A stretch of 64,000 bases of DNA from Calonectria ilicicola (lineage: Eukaryota > Ascomycota > Sordariomycetes > Hypocreales > Nectriaceae). The notes beneath the pieces are model-generated. The model did not search any database, was not told where the DNA came from, and saw only the letters and a program-made list of their open reading frames with translations. Shown one piece after another: positions 24,403-36,319 of this stretch (positions are counted from its first letter, which is position 1; every line of letters begins with the position of its first letter). The DNA lies in NCBI GenBank assembly GCA_020809705.1, contig CP085831.1, positions 124,001 through 188,000 on the forward strand. The letters are read 5' to 3'. A program made the translations under genes and the position numbers.

Positions 24403-25195
24403 ACGCTGCGCGTTATTGTGGATTGGGACTCAGTGCAATGAGCTTGTTAGGAGCGGATGGGATAATTTGAGAAAGAAAAAACATGCAGAGCTGAAGGGTA
24501 TCCGTCTCGTCTCTGCTGCAGCTCAGCTGAACCCTGGTTTCAGCCCCCACGGCCTCACTCAGGCTATGCGTGATTTCCTTCGCCCAATGCGTATCACACT
24601 GCATCTCATCCCTGCAAAATACAGGCCTTACGAATTAAAAATGTTAAATCTCGACATACTGCAGGAAATTTTAAGTATAGATACTTAAATTATTAATTGT
24701 GACTCATAGAGTTTTGGGTATAGGTTCAGCTGATGTTTGTTGCTTTTTGTTTCGTGACGAATGGAGGAGCAGGCACAGCAAATCGCCCTTCGCTGATCCA
24801 ATCACTCATCTGCCCGCTCCAAGTACCGTTTTAACATTTCGAAGGCTTGCGGCCTGTATCTTTTCAACGACGAAAATAGTCCAATGAGAGTAATATGCTT
24901 ATCAACAAGTGCAAAATGTTTTGGCGAAATCGCACCCACATGACACTGGGGCACGTCTGGCACCTCCCAGTGTCGTTAAATCGCACCCTAGAGTGATCAC
25001 GCGGTGCAGATTGCATAAAACAAAACCAGGACTGGTGCCTAAAGAGCGCCATAAATCCACTCCTCTCCGGAAAACGCCACAGTGAGACAGTAGACTGGTG
25101 TCATCTTGCTTACTGTCAGCTCAACCATCATAGCAGAAAGTTAACGGCTTTTTCTTTCTTATTTGAATTCCGTTCCCTACAGCCAAACCATTATT
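24403..25195. other. Divergent intergenic region
   Basis: Lies between the AAA ATPase (-) and the DUF7708 gene (+) and should hold both promoters. No gene is recognised. Confidence 0.4.
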
Positions 25196-27487
25196 ATGAC
25201 TAATCCAGACTCTGCCATGTTGAGAACCAATCTCCAGCCCCCGACTGTGGACTTCATAGACAATCAACTCCCTCGATTTGATCCAGCCTTCGTAAACCCG
25301 CCTGCCCATTACGACTCTGTATCTAAAAAATACATTCCGAACATGCCCTTACCGCCGAGATCGAACAATGGCGCTCTCGTGGAGCTAGGGACATCTTCCC
25401 ATTCTTCGGACAGCACCCAAACACCTATGGATACCACGGACCCATTCGTTTATAGCTACGAGCCTCCCCCAGGCCATCATTGACAGACACGCAGGCTATG
25501 AAATATTGGAACGCAATTTTTCCTGAAGCGATGGACCGTTTCAGGCTGAAGCCGGAGCCATATCACAGGCCTGAGAACTACAAAATTCGGGCTGAGTGTG
25601 ACTGGGCCGGCATCTACGGCATTCTCGAAATGGCACGTAATGAGTACAGCAGTGAGGCAGGGTCAACGGGGCGGATGAGAAAGATGTGGCGAAAAGTAGC
25701 CGACAATATCGACCCTGTTACACAGGTAACTAGTACTGCCGCCACGCTTGCTCCGCAAGATCCTTATGCATCCCCCGTCTTAGGTGCCGTGGTGTTCATT
25801 TTCAAAGTGAGAAGTGCACCTCTAGACTTAATGCAATGATGGAGGAGCACATAGCTGACAAATAGTGGCATCCAGGCTATTGGAACTGCTGCAAGCGTGC
25901 GTAAAGAGACTTTGGAGGGAATGGATGGAATCGTCCCTGTTTTTTCAGATGTTGAGCTGTTCCTATCAACATTTCCGAAGGATAAAATCATACTAAATTC
26001 ATCCATCGAACTAACTGTCACAACGCTAGTGGCAATCGAACATGCTATTGGATTCTTTACCAGCAATGAATGTAGGTCTACCCCGAACAAGTATTGAAGA
26101 AGAAGCCAGCTAATATAATGCCGGCATGGAAAGTTGTCAGGGCATTGAAAGCCGCGACCTTAGCGGGCAACTATGAGAAGAGTGTGCGGGAAAGCCTCAA
26201 GGCGGTCAATACACAAAGTAGGAGTCTCATGGAGGAAGCTACCAAGACTCATATTCACGAATCACGTTACTGTAAATGCCAACCCACCACTTCTCTACTA
26301 TTGGGCGGCGAAAATGACACATTTAGACTCCATGGAGACACAGAAGATGCTGGCTCGGATCCAAGAGACTTCGCAAAAAGCGGCCGACAGACTTAACTCA
26401 ATCGAACGCTTACTAGCAGATCACAAGACAGAAAGAGAGCAGTGGTTGGAAAGAATTCGAAAAAGAGACGGTGCGCCTATCCCCTGGAAACGAGAGGCTG
26501 ACTCCCAATATGTCCTGTGTTTCTAATCTCTGTTGTTGTGTAGAGAAACTGGAGGCTCTGCAGTTGCAAAACTCCTATCTCTTTAGCGAAAACGTAATTC
26601 TACGCACGCACTCGCCGCTCCCGCAGGGCTATTGGTCTCCGCCTTCGCCGCAGCCACAAAAACAAATTTCGGCATGGACCATTAACCAAGAGACGCTGCG
26701 CAAAATACTCAATACCTCTAATCTCGACCTCGATGATATGGCATTCATCAAGGAAGAGAAATCAGGGCTACCACAGAGGCAACGTGTTCGAGCTGAGCAA
26801 ATTGTCAATGCAAAGGCTTTTCAGGAATGGATCGTGTCCCCTGTATCAGCTAAACTTCTGGTACAGTGGAATAGGCAACCACCAAAAACTGTAGCTGGCG
26901 TCTCGTCATTATCAGTATTTTGTGGAACGCTAGCCGATTCACTTCAGGGAAAACAAGGTTTCATATGCATGGTCTGGTTTAGCGGACGGCACATAGAGGC
27001 CGTTGATGCTGGATCCTCCATCGGCGGGCGGGCCATGCTGGCTAGTTTAGTCAACCAGTTGCTGAGACAATACGCCTTCAACTTGCAGCCCCTTTCAAGC
27101 GTCATGAACCTTACTGGTCTACAGGCTGGGGACTCGAGCGAACTTCTGATCCTCCTGGGCTGGCTGGTGCGGCAACTGCCCAGCACTATTACGCTCTTCT
27201 GCATTATCGACAATGTGGCTCTGCTCGAGCGAGACGAACATCGAAACGAATCTCTGCCCGTGTTATCGACGCTACTAAGTTTCACTAACGATCCTACAAT
27301 ATCTGCTGCTATCAAGATCCTCTTCACGACCACCTTGATCACGGACATAGTGAGTGCGGCTTTTGAGCAGGAGAATCTCATTCTAAATGTAGAAGGACTG
27401 GCGCAAATGGTGTGGGCGCCAAGTGAGGAGCGAATGACTCGGGAGTTGGAAGAAGGGTTGAGTGGCACTACCATGATGCCAAGATAG
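25196..27487 (+). CDS. DUF7708-type fungal protein, frame break near the 5' end
   Basis: A protein of the fungal DUF7708 group often found in NLR-like and ankyrin proteins. From ATG 25498 five exons (25498-25806, 25876-26071, 26134-26271, 26327-26470, 26544-27487) give 576 intact aa. GAVVFIFKAIGTAASVRKET and FSDVELFLSTFPKD mark the domain, followed by a coiled-coil-like helix and a C-terminal region (WIVSPVSAKLLVQWNRQPPK, LCSSLT-free) with hydrophobic strands LITLFCIIDN-like in character. An upstream reading from ATG 25196 (about 90 codons, Pro/Ser-rich) runs into TGA at 25481-25483. One extra C in the C5 run at 25466-25470 would join it in frame to PRPSLTDTQAMKYW. The intron at 26471 has a weak GTGCGC donor. 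Confidence 0.65.
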
Positions 27488-28150
27488 AATTGCTGAGGCC
27501 ATTCCGCAAATTATCCCCCACCCCCCCATCACTTACTTATATCCGGCGGACATATCTTTCTTGATCCCCGGGAGGCCCCATCGCCTAGAAAAGGTCTGGT
27601 ATACTCTATGGATCCCAAGATGAGGTGGACTTTCACGAGATGTTTGTGTGGTAGCCTGAGAAAGAACTGTTCATGGCAGAGAGAGGATCATATTATCCAA
27701 AAATGCATCAATGTCTCATATGACGTTGTTCGCCACGATACCCATCTGGCCGTTGTAGCCAGAGTGATTTCAGGTTACTGCGATATGCCAATATGAGGTA
27801 TTGTCGACGGTAATAATTGAATGGTTCAAGTTGTACGTTTTAGGCACCACCACCTTTGTGTGTTCGGAACTGTCTCCTTTCGTCCAGCCCACAGTGGATT
27901 GCCTCTGGATTTGGCTTAGTGCCTGAAGTGCCAAGAGAACTGGAGGATCAAAGGACTCAAGCGTAACGCCAAGCCGGTCAATCGGCTAATTGTCATGGAC
28001 AGGAAGAGTCAATGGGCAATAAAAGTAGAGGTTAGTCTCTTTGGCCGGTTTATTACAGTTACAGATGTGTGTATCGTGTATTTCACCCATCTTCAACCGC
28101 ATTTTATGCTCTCCATTTTCTTCAACACCAACGCCTTCTGTCAGCCCTTC
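27488..28150. other. Intergenic
   Basis: A plus-strand ORF (27608-27796) and an open minus-strand stretch (about 27985-27800) occur, but neither resembles a known family. They may be remnants or chance. Confidence 0.35.
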
Positions 28151-28960
28151 ATGTCCGCCTTCTCACGCCTCTTGATTCCGCTTGCATGGTTCCTCGCCAC
28201 CTGTAATGCGGCTACCGCTAGTAACGAAACGGGCATTCTAGACATAGTCCTGATTTTCCCCCGCAACGAATCGTATGCGCCATCGCCTCTTATGCCCATC
28301 GTCTTTGGGTTCAGTAATGCCGAACTTGGGCGTATCGTCAACCCCGTTATTTCGTTCGACTTGTGGAGCCAAAACGAAAATCTCACTAAAAATCACGGTA
28401 CTATTTGGTACTTGAGATGGGCAAACTGGTCTGGCAGTGATCCCTTCCTTCGATACGGCGGCTGGTATGGCTTCAACACCGAAGACCATTGGATGCTTAA
28501 CTGGAGAGCCAGCTGGTCCAATTGCACCCAAGAAAAGGCAGGTCACGTTGATGTTTCTCGCCGCTCAGAGGGCGGTTGGGTCCAATTCACTATCAAGAAT
28601 TCGTCTCAATCGGCAGATCTTGATGCTATTACGAATAGCAAGACATGTCCACCATCCAATGGAGGAGTATCCTTGAATATTACTGAGGCACTGCATTACT
28701 CCCCAGGGGACAGTCAACTTGATGGTGAGTACTGCGCAGTCTTGGCGCCCACCACAGCGACGCCAAGTCCCTGCGCCATGAAAGTCGATGCTGCGGCCGC
28801 CTCAAGCATATCCGCAGCAATCACATCCAAGGCATGTGTTGGTAATAATACACGCATCAGCTGCCCAGCCGAAGAAGAGAATCTCGCGCAGACACTTGAA
28901 GTTGGGGGCACAGCCTGCTTAGCAATTGCATTGGGTGTGCTGGGTTTCATTCTTCGGTAA
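28151..28960 (+). CDS. DUF7136-type secreted, probably GPI-anchored protein
   Basis: A single exon of 269 aa. MSAFSRLLIPLAWFLATCNA is a signal peptide, which is why ATG 28151 is preferred over earlier in-frame starts. The mature part has the DUF7136 pattern (LDIVLIFPRNESYAPSPLMP, VFGFSNAELGRIVNPVISFD), several N-glycosylation sequons and paired Cys. The C terminus is hydrophobic (GGTACLAIALGVLGFILR) with no following charged tail, as expected for GPI anchoring at the cell surface. The function of the family is unknown. Confidence 0.75.
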   Translation: MSAFSRLLIPLAWFLATCNAATASNETGILDIVLIFPRNESYAPSPLMPIVFGFSNAELGRIVNPVISFDLWSQNENLTKNHGTIWYLRWANWSGSDPFLRYGGWYGFNTEDHWMLNWRASWSNCTQEKAGHVDVSRRSEGGWVQFTIKNSSQSADLDAITNSKTCPPSNGGVSLNITEALHYSPGDSQLDGEYCAVLAPTTATPSPCAMKVDAAAASSISAAITSKACVGNNTRISCPAEEENLAQTLEVGGTACLAIALGVLGFILR

Positions 28961-30747
28961 ACCGGCCCCTCATGGTCTCACTCCTCTCAAGCATCAAGAT
29001 CCTTCGACCCACTCGGCGCACCTGGTAGCTGCTTATTTTATTTAGTCAATATTTTTTTTCTGCTGGAGTCAGACTTAATTTTAATTTTTCTTGGCATCTT
29101 CTTTCGGCCATCTACCCTGGCCTTAGATGGTCATGTGCAGGAGAATTACGGCTATATTCATCGGCGTTATGAAACAGCCATCTTGAGGGAACAGCCACGA
29201 CAAGGAGCCGTGCCGCATTGTGAAGTCTGGATGCGCGCCGGGCTCTGCTTCACAATGTCTGCCTGGTGTCAACAAAAATGGTTAGCATTAAACCATTTTT
29301 GTTTTCATTGTGTAAGAGGGGGAAAACGATAGGGAAACACGATAGTGGCTACAAAATATCACTTGGGCTGACAGTCATCGAGCCAATTCCGTCATATATA
29401 TTGTATGGTTACTTGGTTATGTCATGCTATCACCAAGGTCACTTTGGACCCGGATGATTCTTCAAAAACTTTGGAATATTACACTCAGGTGGAAGATCTT
29501 GAAAAGATTCCAATTTGGTCGAAAATGTCGGTTTCCAAATTTCCCTTTTCAAGATATTTTAATGAATAAGTATCAAAGAATATTTGTAGTAGAAAATTGT
29601 GGCTATGAAATTCGCAACCCCCTTCCAATAATGAACTTAAGTCCTTCAGCAAGCTTTGCCTTTCTTCTTCTTCAACTGGCCTCAGGGACTTCAATATGCT
29701 CCCCACTGAGCGAAATCGTTGGTTATGTCTACTTGCTGAGAGCAATGTTCAAATAAGAGAAAATCTGTCTTTCTGGTAAATTGAAGAAAGCGAATGACAA
29801 AATCGATTGGACTCGATCTTATGCCTTGACCCGGAGCCACTTGTAGCGAGGATAATGGATCTGAAAGTCATGTCTTCAATTTCTGAAGGCCCTGCGGCAG
29901 AATATGGTTTGAGATATTGTGTCTCCGCTGAATTCGTATCGATTGGCAATGCAATAGATTTTCCGTTGAGATTTCTGCGTCTTTGACAAGGGTATGTTTA
30001 TTTTTTTCGATCTAGTTATCGATAAACAATCGTTTATGATCCCTCAAGCCACCGATGACCTGCTGCTGCAATGTTCCGTATGCTTTCTAGACTTAGGGCC
30101 CTGGCTGTCTAAGGCTAGGAAACTCACCCACGGGCTACTATAGTCATTAATTGTGTAATCTTGTCATTCAGGTCGTGCATGGCAATTGAGACTGTCTTTG
30201 CAGCTGCACCAGCTAGATCGCCGACTTTTCGCGAGTATTCAGATAATTCGCCAATGTTCGTTTTGAAACTTAAATCAAAGGGCTTCAAGACTGATAGTAT
30301 TGTACGGGTAGCATTTTTCTTCTTCCACTATCTCACTGCGCGAATGCTAAACTTTAAAAATTTGACGTCCACCATCGCGACAGCCAGCTGGATTCGTTCC
30401 GTTGGGTATAGATACCTCGCTCCCAGCACAGTCAGCAAATGACAATGGTGTCAATGCAACCAATAGACTCCCACCATTGCTCCCAATCCTACCAGCGCAG
30501 GTCGAATTTGCGACCGTTGCAACATCGAGCAAGATTTCCGTAACCAGACTTTGGGAACGATTCCCATTTCCATATTGTAAACCCTGCGCACCATGTCGCA
30601 TCAACTGGCCATGCCTGTTTGGGCCTAGCTTTCGCTAACTCCGACGCATCGTGCTTTATTTGTCAGCCAGCCCATCGATGAAATTGCTCTTACCCGACAT
30701 CGAACCGGCTTTGGTTCTTGCAATCTTTTGTCATTGCTGTTCTCAAA
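28961..30747. other. Gene-poor region with possible minus-strand gene remnant
   Basis: No intact gene. The minus strand reads LKPFDLSFKTNIGELSEYS and AAAKTVSIAMHDLNDKITQL over about 30305-30140, ending at a stop or donor. This looks like a helical fragment of a fungal ankyrin- or NLR-type protein. Two further open minus-strand pieces lie at 29949-29749 and 29745-29485. They do not assemble into a convincing gene. Confidence 0.35.
29271..29303. repeat. Perfect inverted repeat (hairpin)
   Basis: AACAAAAATGGTT is followed after AGCATTA by its exact reverse complement, giving a 13-bp stem with a 7-nt loop. It is not next to a recognised gene. Confidence 0.7.
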
Positions 30748-31818
30748 ATGTCGATTCGTCGCCAATCATGCGACACTTGCTTCAAAGCACGGCGGAAATG
30801 CGATTTGACACATCCCGTCTGTGTTAGATGTCAACGCAGCAATAAGAGATGCCACTACATGTACCCTGCCCAACTGCCAAGCCAATCTGCCGCCGATGTC
30901 GTTGGCTACGTCACTGCACGACCGCAGGGTGACATGGCCCTAGTCGATCAATCTCTAAGCTCCAGGCAGCCCAAGCGCAAACGTGATGAGAGCCCATCGC
31001 GTGAGCTGAGACACACAAGTGTACCGAGATATCTCGGTCACTTGGGGGAACTTCCGCCCATCACGGGTGAGTCTTGGGTTATTGACCAAATTCGGGCATT
31101 ACCTCTGGTATTTGCAGCACGAACAGAAACAATGTTCATCCATAAAGACGTATACTCTGGCTTGTTCCCTAGGCCGCTACTAGCGGCGTTCGGAATATGT
31201 GCCGCTTGTTCTTCAATGAACAAGTATAATCAAGCCATGTTATTTCAGGCCGTAGATGTTGAAATGTCGGAGTTGCTCTCATCTGTTCCAATATCGACGG
31301 TAACAGAAGCACTCAGCAGACTACAAGCAATCTTGCTCTACCAAACCATTAGGCTCTTCTACGGTGGCATTGAACAACGAATCGTTGCGGAGCGTCAAGA
31401 ATACCCGGTGAGAACGTATGCGCTCAAGCTTCTCCAACGAGCGGAAAACGAAATACAAGACACACCGCAGACATGGGAGACCTGGCTTTTAGCTGAGAGT
31501 ATACGCCGGGCTGTCATGGTCGCTTTCAAGCTGCATACGATTTACCAAAACTTCAGACACGGAGCCTGCACAGAAGGCACTGCGATCGCGATGCTGCCCA
31601 TATCGGCTAAGCCTAGATTGTGGGATTCCCAAAATGACTACTCCCAAGATCCCGACGCGAACAAAATAGTGACTTATCAACAATTCTCATCAATTCGTTC
31701 CAAAACGGCCCTTGGTACCATGGAACCGTTTGAGAGATTGCTTGTCATGGGCTGCCCTTTGAGGGATGAATGTGAGATATTTCCAATTCATCAGAGTGGC
31801 GATGAAGATGTTGCGTGA
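30748..31818 (+). CDS. Short Zn2Cys6 transcription factor
   Basis: A single exon of 356 aa. The N terminus has the binuclear cluster SCDTCFKARRKCDLTHPVC followed by VRCQRSNKRC, six Cys in CX2CX6CX6CX2CX6C spacing. A basic stretch (QPKRKRDES) that can act as a nuclear signal follows, then a helical effector region without a clear Fungal_trans motif. The start at 30748 (MSIRRQSC) is favoured over the in-frame codon at 30718 because family members begin a few residues before the cluster. The gene lies 600 bp upstream of an alcohol dehydrogenase on the same strand and may regulate it. Confidence 0.85.
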   Translation: MSIRRQSCDTCFKARRKCDLTHPVCVRCQRSNKRCHYMYPAQLPSQSAADVVGYVTARPQGDMALVDQSLSSRQPKRKRDESPSRELRHTSVPRYLGHLGELPPITGESWVIDQIRALPLVFAARTETMFIHKDVYSGLFPRPLLAAFGICAACSSMNKYNQAMLFQAVDVEMSELLSSVPISTVTEALSRLQAILLYQTIRLFYGGIEQRIVAERQEYPVRTYALKLLQRAENEIQDTPQTWETWLLAESIRRAVMVAFKLHTIYQNFRHGACTEGTAIAMLPISAKPRLWDSQNDYSQDPDANKIVTYQQFSSIRSKTALGTMEPFERLLVMGCPLRDECEIFPIHQSGDEDVA

Positions 31819-32413
31819 ATGGATGGATATCTTGTCTGTGCAAAGAAAGGGGTAGTGTCTAGCTATATATAATAGTTTAATTTTGCGTGTTTCGGTTCGG
31901 TCAGACTAACGGTCCGTGTGGCCTATCACCATGTAACTGTGTCCATCCAATAGGGGACTTTTCTGATTGCAAAGGGGCCACCTATCCAGTGACAATTGAT
32001 GCTCTGGATTTAAGGCAACTCCTGAACTGTTACTTTTGGGTTGGTTGGTTGGTTGGTTGGTTATCATTAGGCTGGCGGGTTGAAGTGGATCCCGTCCAGT
32101 GGGCACAAGTGGAGACGCTGCTTTGCGGGCAGATGTGGACACGACGGTCATGTGTGGGGACGGCAGGTCTAAACAACACCATAGCGTTTAATGCGTTGAA
32201 TAATCGTGGGAATGGATTAGAAATGTCGCTTTCCACGTATTTCTCTTCGGAAGCAAGATGTAGGGCTGGAAGGGTATATAAATGAGGCTTCTCGCCGTGC
32301 CAGGAGACTACTTCACCATCAGCAACCACAACAACAAAGAGCAACGCAACAGTAACCATCGCGCTTCTCCAACTCCCCATATATCTGATCCACATCCTCT
32401 AAAATTCTTCAAA
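31819..32413. promoter_or_regulatory. Intergenic, alcohol dehydrogenase promoter
   Basis: Holds a short GGTT tandem repeat at about 32039-32059 and a TATATAAA at 32275-32282, 131 bp before the dehydrogenase ATG. Confidence 0.5.
32275..32282 (+). promoter_or_regulatory. TATA box of the alcohol dehydrogenase
   Basis: TATATAAA in the expected position upstream of ATG 32414. Confidence 0.55.
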
Positions 32414-33529
32414 ATGGGTGCAGACTTCACCGTTTTCAAAGGCTCCAAGACTGGAGAGGTTGTAGCGTCTAAGGGACATCGTGACCCAAGGCCAACCGAA
32501 GTCATTGTCAACATCTCTCACTGTGGTGTGTGTGGCACTGACGAACACTACCGTCATTATGAGCAGGGCCTTGGGCATGAAGGTGTTGGCGTCATCATCG
32601 AGGTTGGCTCGGCCGTGCATGACATCTCCCAGTTTCGAGTCGGCGACCGTGTCGGCATGGGCTGGTTCCACAAGTTCTGCGGTCACTGCAGGCAATGCTT
32701 GACAGGTAATTAACAAGTCTCAGCCGGTGTTGGTTGAATCATGTGCTAATTACATTGCAGGCCGCCAGAATTTGTGCCCCAACTCGACTAGTTTCGGTAC
32801 TGCTGACTGGGATCAAGGCTGTTTCGGCACCGCTGTCGCATGGGACGTGTCGACCTTGTTCAAGATCCCAGACGAGATTGCATCCGAAGACGCCGGCCCG
32901 CTGATGTGTGGAGGCGCTACCGTATGGACTCCTCTGTACGAAGCCGGCATCAGAGCTGGTGATCGTGTTGGTGTTGTAGGCATTGGTGGATTGGGCCACA
33001 TGGCCATCCAATTTGCCTCTAAAATGGGATTTGAGGTCGTCGTCTTCTCCAGCACCGAGTCTAAAAAGCAAGAGGCCATTGAATTTGGTGCATCGGAAGT
33101 CCACGTCACCAAGGGCTTGGACAAGCTTGAAGGCGTTGCCAAGTTGGATCTTCTCTTGCTGACCACTAGCACCAACCCAGATCTCACACGGTAAGCAACA
33201 ATCATAGTCTCTGTTGTTCACACTCAAATTTCTCACTATTCTGAAATAGATATTTGCCCATCATGTCTCCCGGCGGAAAAATTTACCCTCTCACCATTAG
33301 CCCTGATAGCCTGGGTCTGTCGCCGCTGTCCTTGATCATGGCTCAGATCAGTGTCACTGGATCGGGCGTCGCATCAACTGGCAGCACCCAAGCTATGCTG
33401 TCATTCGCTGCGAAGCACGGAATCAAACCTCAAATTGAAAAGTTCCCCATGACACTATCTGGTGTCAATGAGGCGATGCAGAAGCTGAGGGAAGGCAAGA
33501 TGCGATATCGTGGAGTGTTGGTAGCATAG
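32414..33529 (+). CDS. Zinc-dependent MDR alcohol dehydrogenase
   Basis: Three exons (32414-32705, 32761-33190, 33250-33529), 333 aa. The catalytic zinc site is seen in HCGVCGTDEHY and GHEGVGVI. The structural-zinc lobe is CGHCRQCLTG continuing into RQNLC across intron 1. The Rossmann motif GVVGIGGLGHMAIQFA binds NAD(P). The set is typical of cinnamyl-alcohol-dehydrogenase-like enzymes that interconvert aldehydes and primary alcohols in the cytosol. Neighbouring decarboxylase and monooxygenase genes hint at an aromatic substrate, which is inference. Confidence 0.9.
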
Positions 33530-34183
33530 TAAGCTCAACATAGAGCAACAGTTTTTATCTTGAGAAATATAGAATGCACTTTTGGATTGACGTTGAATGG
33601 TCTTTTTCTCTCCCCAGGCTTATTATGTCCGTAGTAGATAATCACAATTTCGCACCCCGAATCGCGATGCCAATAATCCTTGTTTATCTGTCGAGACGAC
33701 CGAGAAGAGGGTCAGAAACTGCAGAAACCGGATATTTCATTTATGCCCAGATGTTGAAGGATATGAGAAGAATGAAGCTGAATATTCATAGAAAATGTAG
33801 TTGTTTTGGTTCACCTTTGGATTGCCACTTCGATATGATGGCTGCATGGCCACTTGTTATGATAACACCCTACGAATTATGTTGAGGGATGACGAACTCA
33901 GCTTACATCATCACTAAATTTAGTTAGTGCCTGATACCGCTTGCCAACCAGAAAGAGAGTAGGAATGAATAAGCACATTGGCGCTGCTATGCAGGTGAGC
34001 CCCGCGATTGTTAGTGCTCGACAAGGAAGATTGTGAAAGATTCGCCGGAACCTCTTTTTATCATCAACCATGCATCACACGTGACCTCTATGCGCTGCTT
34101 ATATAGTCAGCTCTAATCGCTGCTAAAAAGATGTGCTTTTTGCATCAGTCAATCTTTGTTGCATAGAAGCCTAAATCGTCACC
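33530..34183. other. Intergenic
   Basis: No gene recognised. TTATATAG at 34099-34106 is a likely core promoter element about 80 bp before the amidohydrolase ATG. Confidence 0.45.
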
Positions 34184-35152
34184 ATGTCAGATTCATCAGA
34201 AAAACCGCTTTTGGGCTATGTAGCTCTTGAAGAGCACTGGCTCAGTCCTGCGGTGGACAAGTCAATACATACGAACGGCCCAATCCCACCACATATTTTC
34301 GACCGCCTGTACGAGGTAGGTCCTCAGCGTATTTCCGACATGGATTCGGTTGGCTTCAGCATCCAAGTTTTAAGCCATATCCCTGGTTATAGCACCGATC
34401 TGGAAAATTATATTACCATGAACGATCAACTTGCAGAGTTTGTGACAGCCGAACCGAGCCGGTTTGCGGCACTTGCACACCTTCCTATGGTCAGTGCAAA
34501 TAAGGCAGCCGAAGAACTTCGACGCTGTGTAGTGGAACTGGGATTTCGAGGTGCTCTAGTGGACAATCATGCCAATGGGAAATACTATGAGGGCCTTGAA
34601 TATGATATCTTTTGGAAGACCACACAGGAGCTTGATGTCCCCATATGTTTGCACCCAACCTTTCCAACAGATGAAATGAAATCCATATACCAGGGAGACT
34701 TCTCGTCTACAGCGCAGAATGCGATGGCGACATATGCCTTGGGGTGGCATCATGACACTACGAACCATATCTTGCGGCTGTATGCCGGAGGTGTCTTTGA
34801 CCGCTTTCCCAAGATAAAGATTATCCTCGGGCATTTTGGAGAAGGTTTACCGTTCTTTAAGGGTCGTCTCGTGGCAATGACATCGAGCTGGGGCATGAAG
34901 CGCGATTTCGATCAGATATACAAAGAAAACCTGTGGTTTACTACCAGCTCACTGAGGGAGGTTGCCCCATTGGCTTGTCTGCTTCAAAATACAGAAGTGG
35001 AAAAGATTATGTTTAGCATGGATTATCCTTTTTTTCAGATGAAGGATGCTATTGAATGGGTAAATATGGTCAAGGACAGGGGTCTCCTTACTGATGAACA
35101 GTTGGAACTGATTGCCTATAAAAATGCACGTCGGTTGCTGAGATTAAATTAA
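34184..35152 (+). CDS. Amidohydrolase-family decarboxylase (2,3-DHBA/gamma-resorcylate type)
   Basis: A single exon of 322 aa with the TIM-barrel fold of amidohydrolase-related nonoxidative decarboxylases. Metal or active-site residues fall where expected: VALEEHW near the N terminus, ICLHPTFP, IILGHFGEGLPF and SMDYPFF, giving the Glu/His/His/Asp set. These enzymes decarboxylate dihydroxybenzoates or related aromatic acids. The gene is close to an alcohol dehydrogenase, an aromatic-type FAD monooxygenase and an ACS transporter, which supports a role in aromatic acid breakdown. The exact substrate is unknown. Confidence 0.85.
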   Translation: MSDSSEKPLLGYVALEEHWLSPAVDKSIHTNGPIPPHIFDRLYEVGPQRISDMDSVGFSIQVLSHIPGYSTDLENYITMNDQLAEFVTAEPSRFAALAHLPMVSANKAAEELRRCVVELGFRGALVDNHANGKYYEGLEYDIFWKTTQELDVPICLHPTFPTDEMKSIYQGDFSSTAQNAMATYALGWHHDTTNHILRLYAGGVFDRFPKIKIILGHFGEGLPFFKGRLVAMTSSWGMKRDFDQIYKENLWFTTSSLREVAPLACLLQNTEVEKIMFSMDYPFFQMKDAIEWVNMVKDRGLLTDEQLELIAYKNARRLLRLN

Positions 35153-35611
35153 TTGTCTTATTTATCTGGTGAGATTTAGGAAGAGATAACAATCTCAATG
35201 CTACCAACTGCAGCATCGCCTAGCATTTCAACACCCTCGCAGAGACCATCAATTCGTTAGCAAGTGCCGTATTTCTTAAAAAATCTCTATTTGATAGTAA
35301 TGATTTATTAGTTTTAGGGCTATTTCTGTTTTAATAAATAATTGATTGTCATGGGTTCGCATCACTAGACGAATATTGAAGATACTTGCTTACTTTGTAC
35401 TGGAAATTTAGTTAATGAAAGGATTGTCATGTGTAAACTAAATCTTTTGATGCTGCTTATTCTTGTTTTGAACCCAAAGTTATCGAAATCGGGACCTTTG
35501 GTCTCATTTCGACGAATCTTAACTAGCAAGAAAAAGCGCCCTCAGCCAAATTTATTCCACAAATCCTGTCATAAGTTGCCAGTGTATGTGCAAAAAGTAA
35601 TCGAGCCGTGT
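35153..35611. other. Intergenic, convergent 3' ends
   Basis: AT-rich spacer between two convergent genes. No gene is recognised; the short plus-strand ORF at 35429-35620 looks like chance. Confidence 0.4.
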
Positions 35612-36319
35612 CTAGTCTAGCAATTTAACGATGACGTTATGAACCGTGCCCAAGCTCTTATACTTGTTCCACGCAGAGATCACTTCAGCCTTCTCATAGG
35701 CAGCCTTTGCGTCCTAGAACAGAAATATATTAGCAAATAGAAAGCAGAGAATCAAATTCAATAATCGATTACCTCAACTGTATCCCAGCTAATGACGCCT
35801 AGCCCAAGAAGGGGATCATCGTCGATGCTTCGGCCGCCAGAACCCTGCTTACCAGTAGCGGCTACAAATTCATCCCAAGCAACTTTAGCCTCTTTGGCCT
35901 TTTCGGAATCTTTGATGTAAATTGTAGAAAATTGAATAAAAGGCTTTGCCTCATATTCAGAGTTGAAATCGCCCATATGAAACTTGGCAATTTTCTTACT
36001 GTCATCTCGCCGTCCATATCTGACTTTGATGTCATTGACAAAATCAGATGCTGAAAAAGCCTCCGCCTCTTGGGGCGTCTCGAATGCTACTTTACTGTTA
36101 CGCCGTGCTCCCTTTGTGATTGTCGCGTAACTTACCGATGGACTGAAGAATTTTGAACTTGGATTGTTCAATGCCGTTTTCGAGAATGATCTGTCCGGCA
36201 GAAACACCAGCAACGCCGGAATGGGACTCGAGCTGTTTCTGAAAGTCTGGCCATGATGCAAGGAATTTGTCTTTGTGGCCAGCGGGGATTTCAGAGAAGA
36301 TAATTGTCAGGTAGGGCAT
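35612..36319 (-). CDS. ABM-like (dimeric alpha/beta barrel) protein
   Basis: Three exons (36319-36136, 36089-35773, 35713-35612), 200 aa. The N-terminal half, MPYLTIIFSEI then LASWPDFQKQL and ILENGIEQSKF, has the beta-alpha pattern of antibiotic-biosynthesis-monooxygenase-like domains. The second half, FIQFSTIYIKDSEKA then LLGLGVISWDTVE, looks like a second copy, so a pseudo-dimeric two-domain protein is likely. Such proteins act as cofactor-free oxygenases or binding proteins. No catalytic residue can be assigned here. A TATA element lies 134 bp upstream. Confidence 0.7.

Noticed and set aside
24311..24688. Plus-strand ORF of 125 codons
   Set aside because: Antisense to the ATPase N terminus and its promoter, with no family resemblance.
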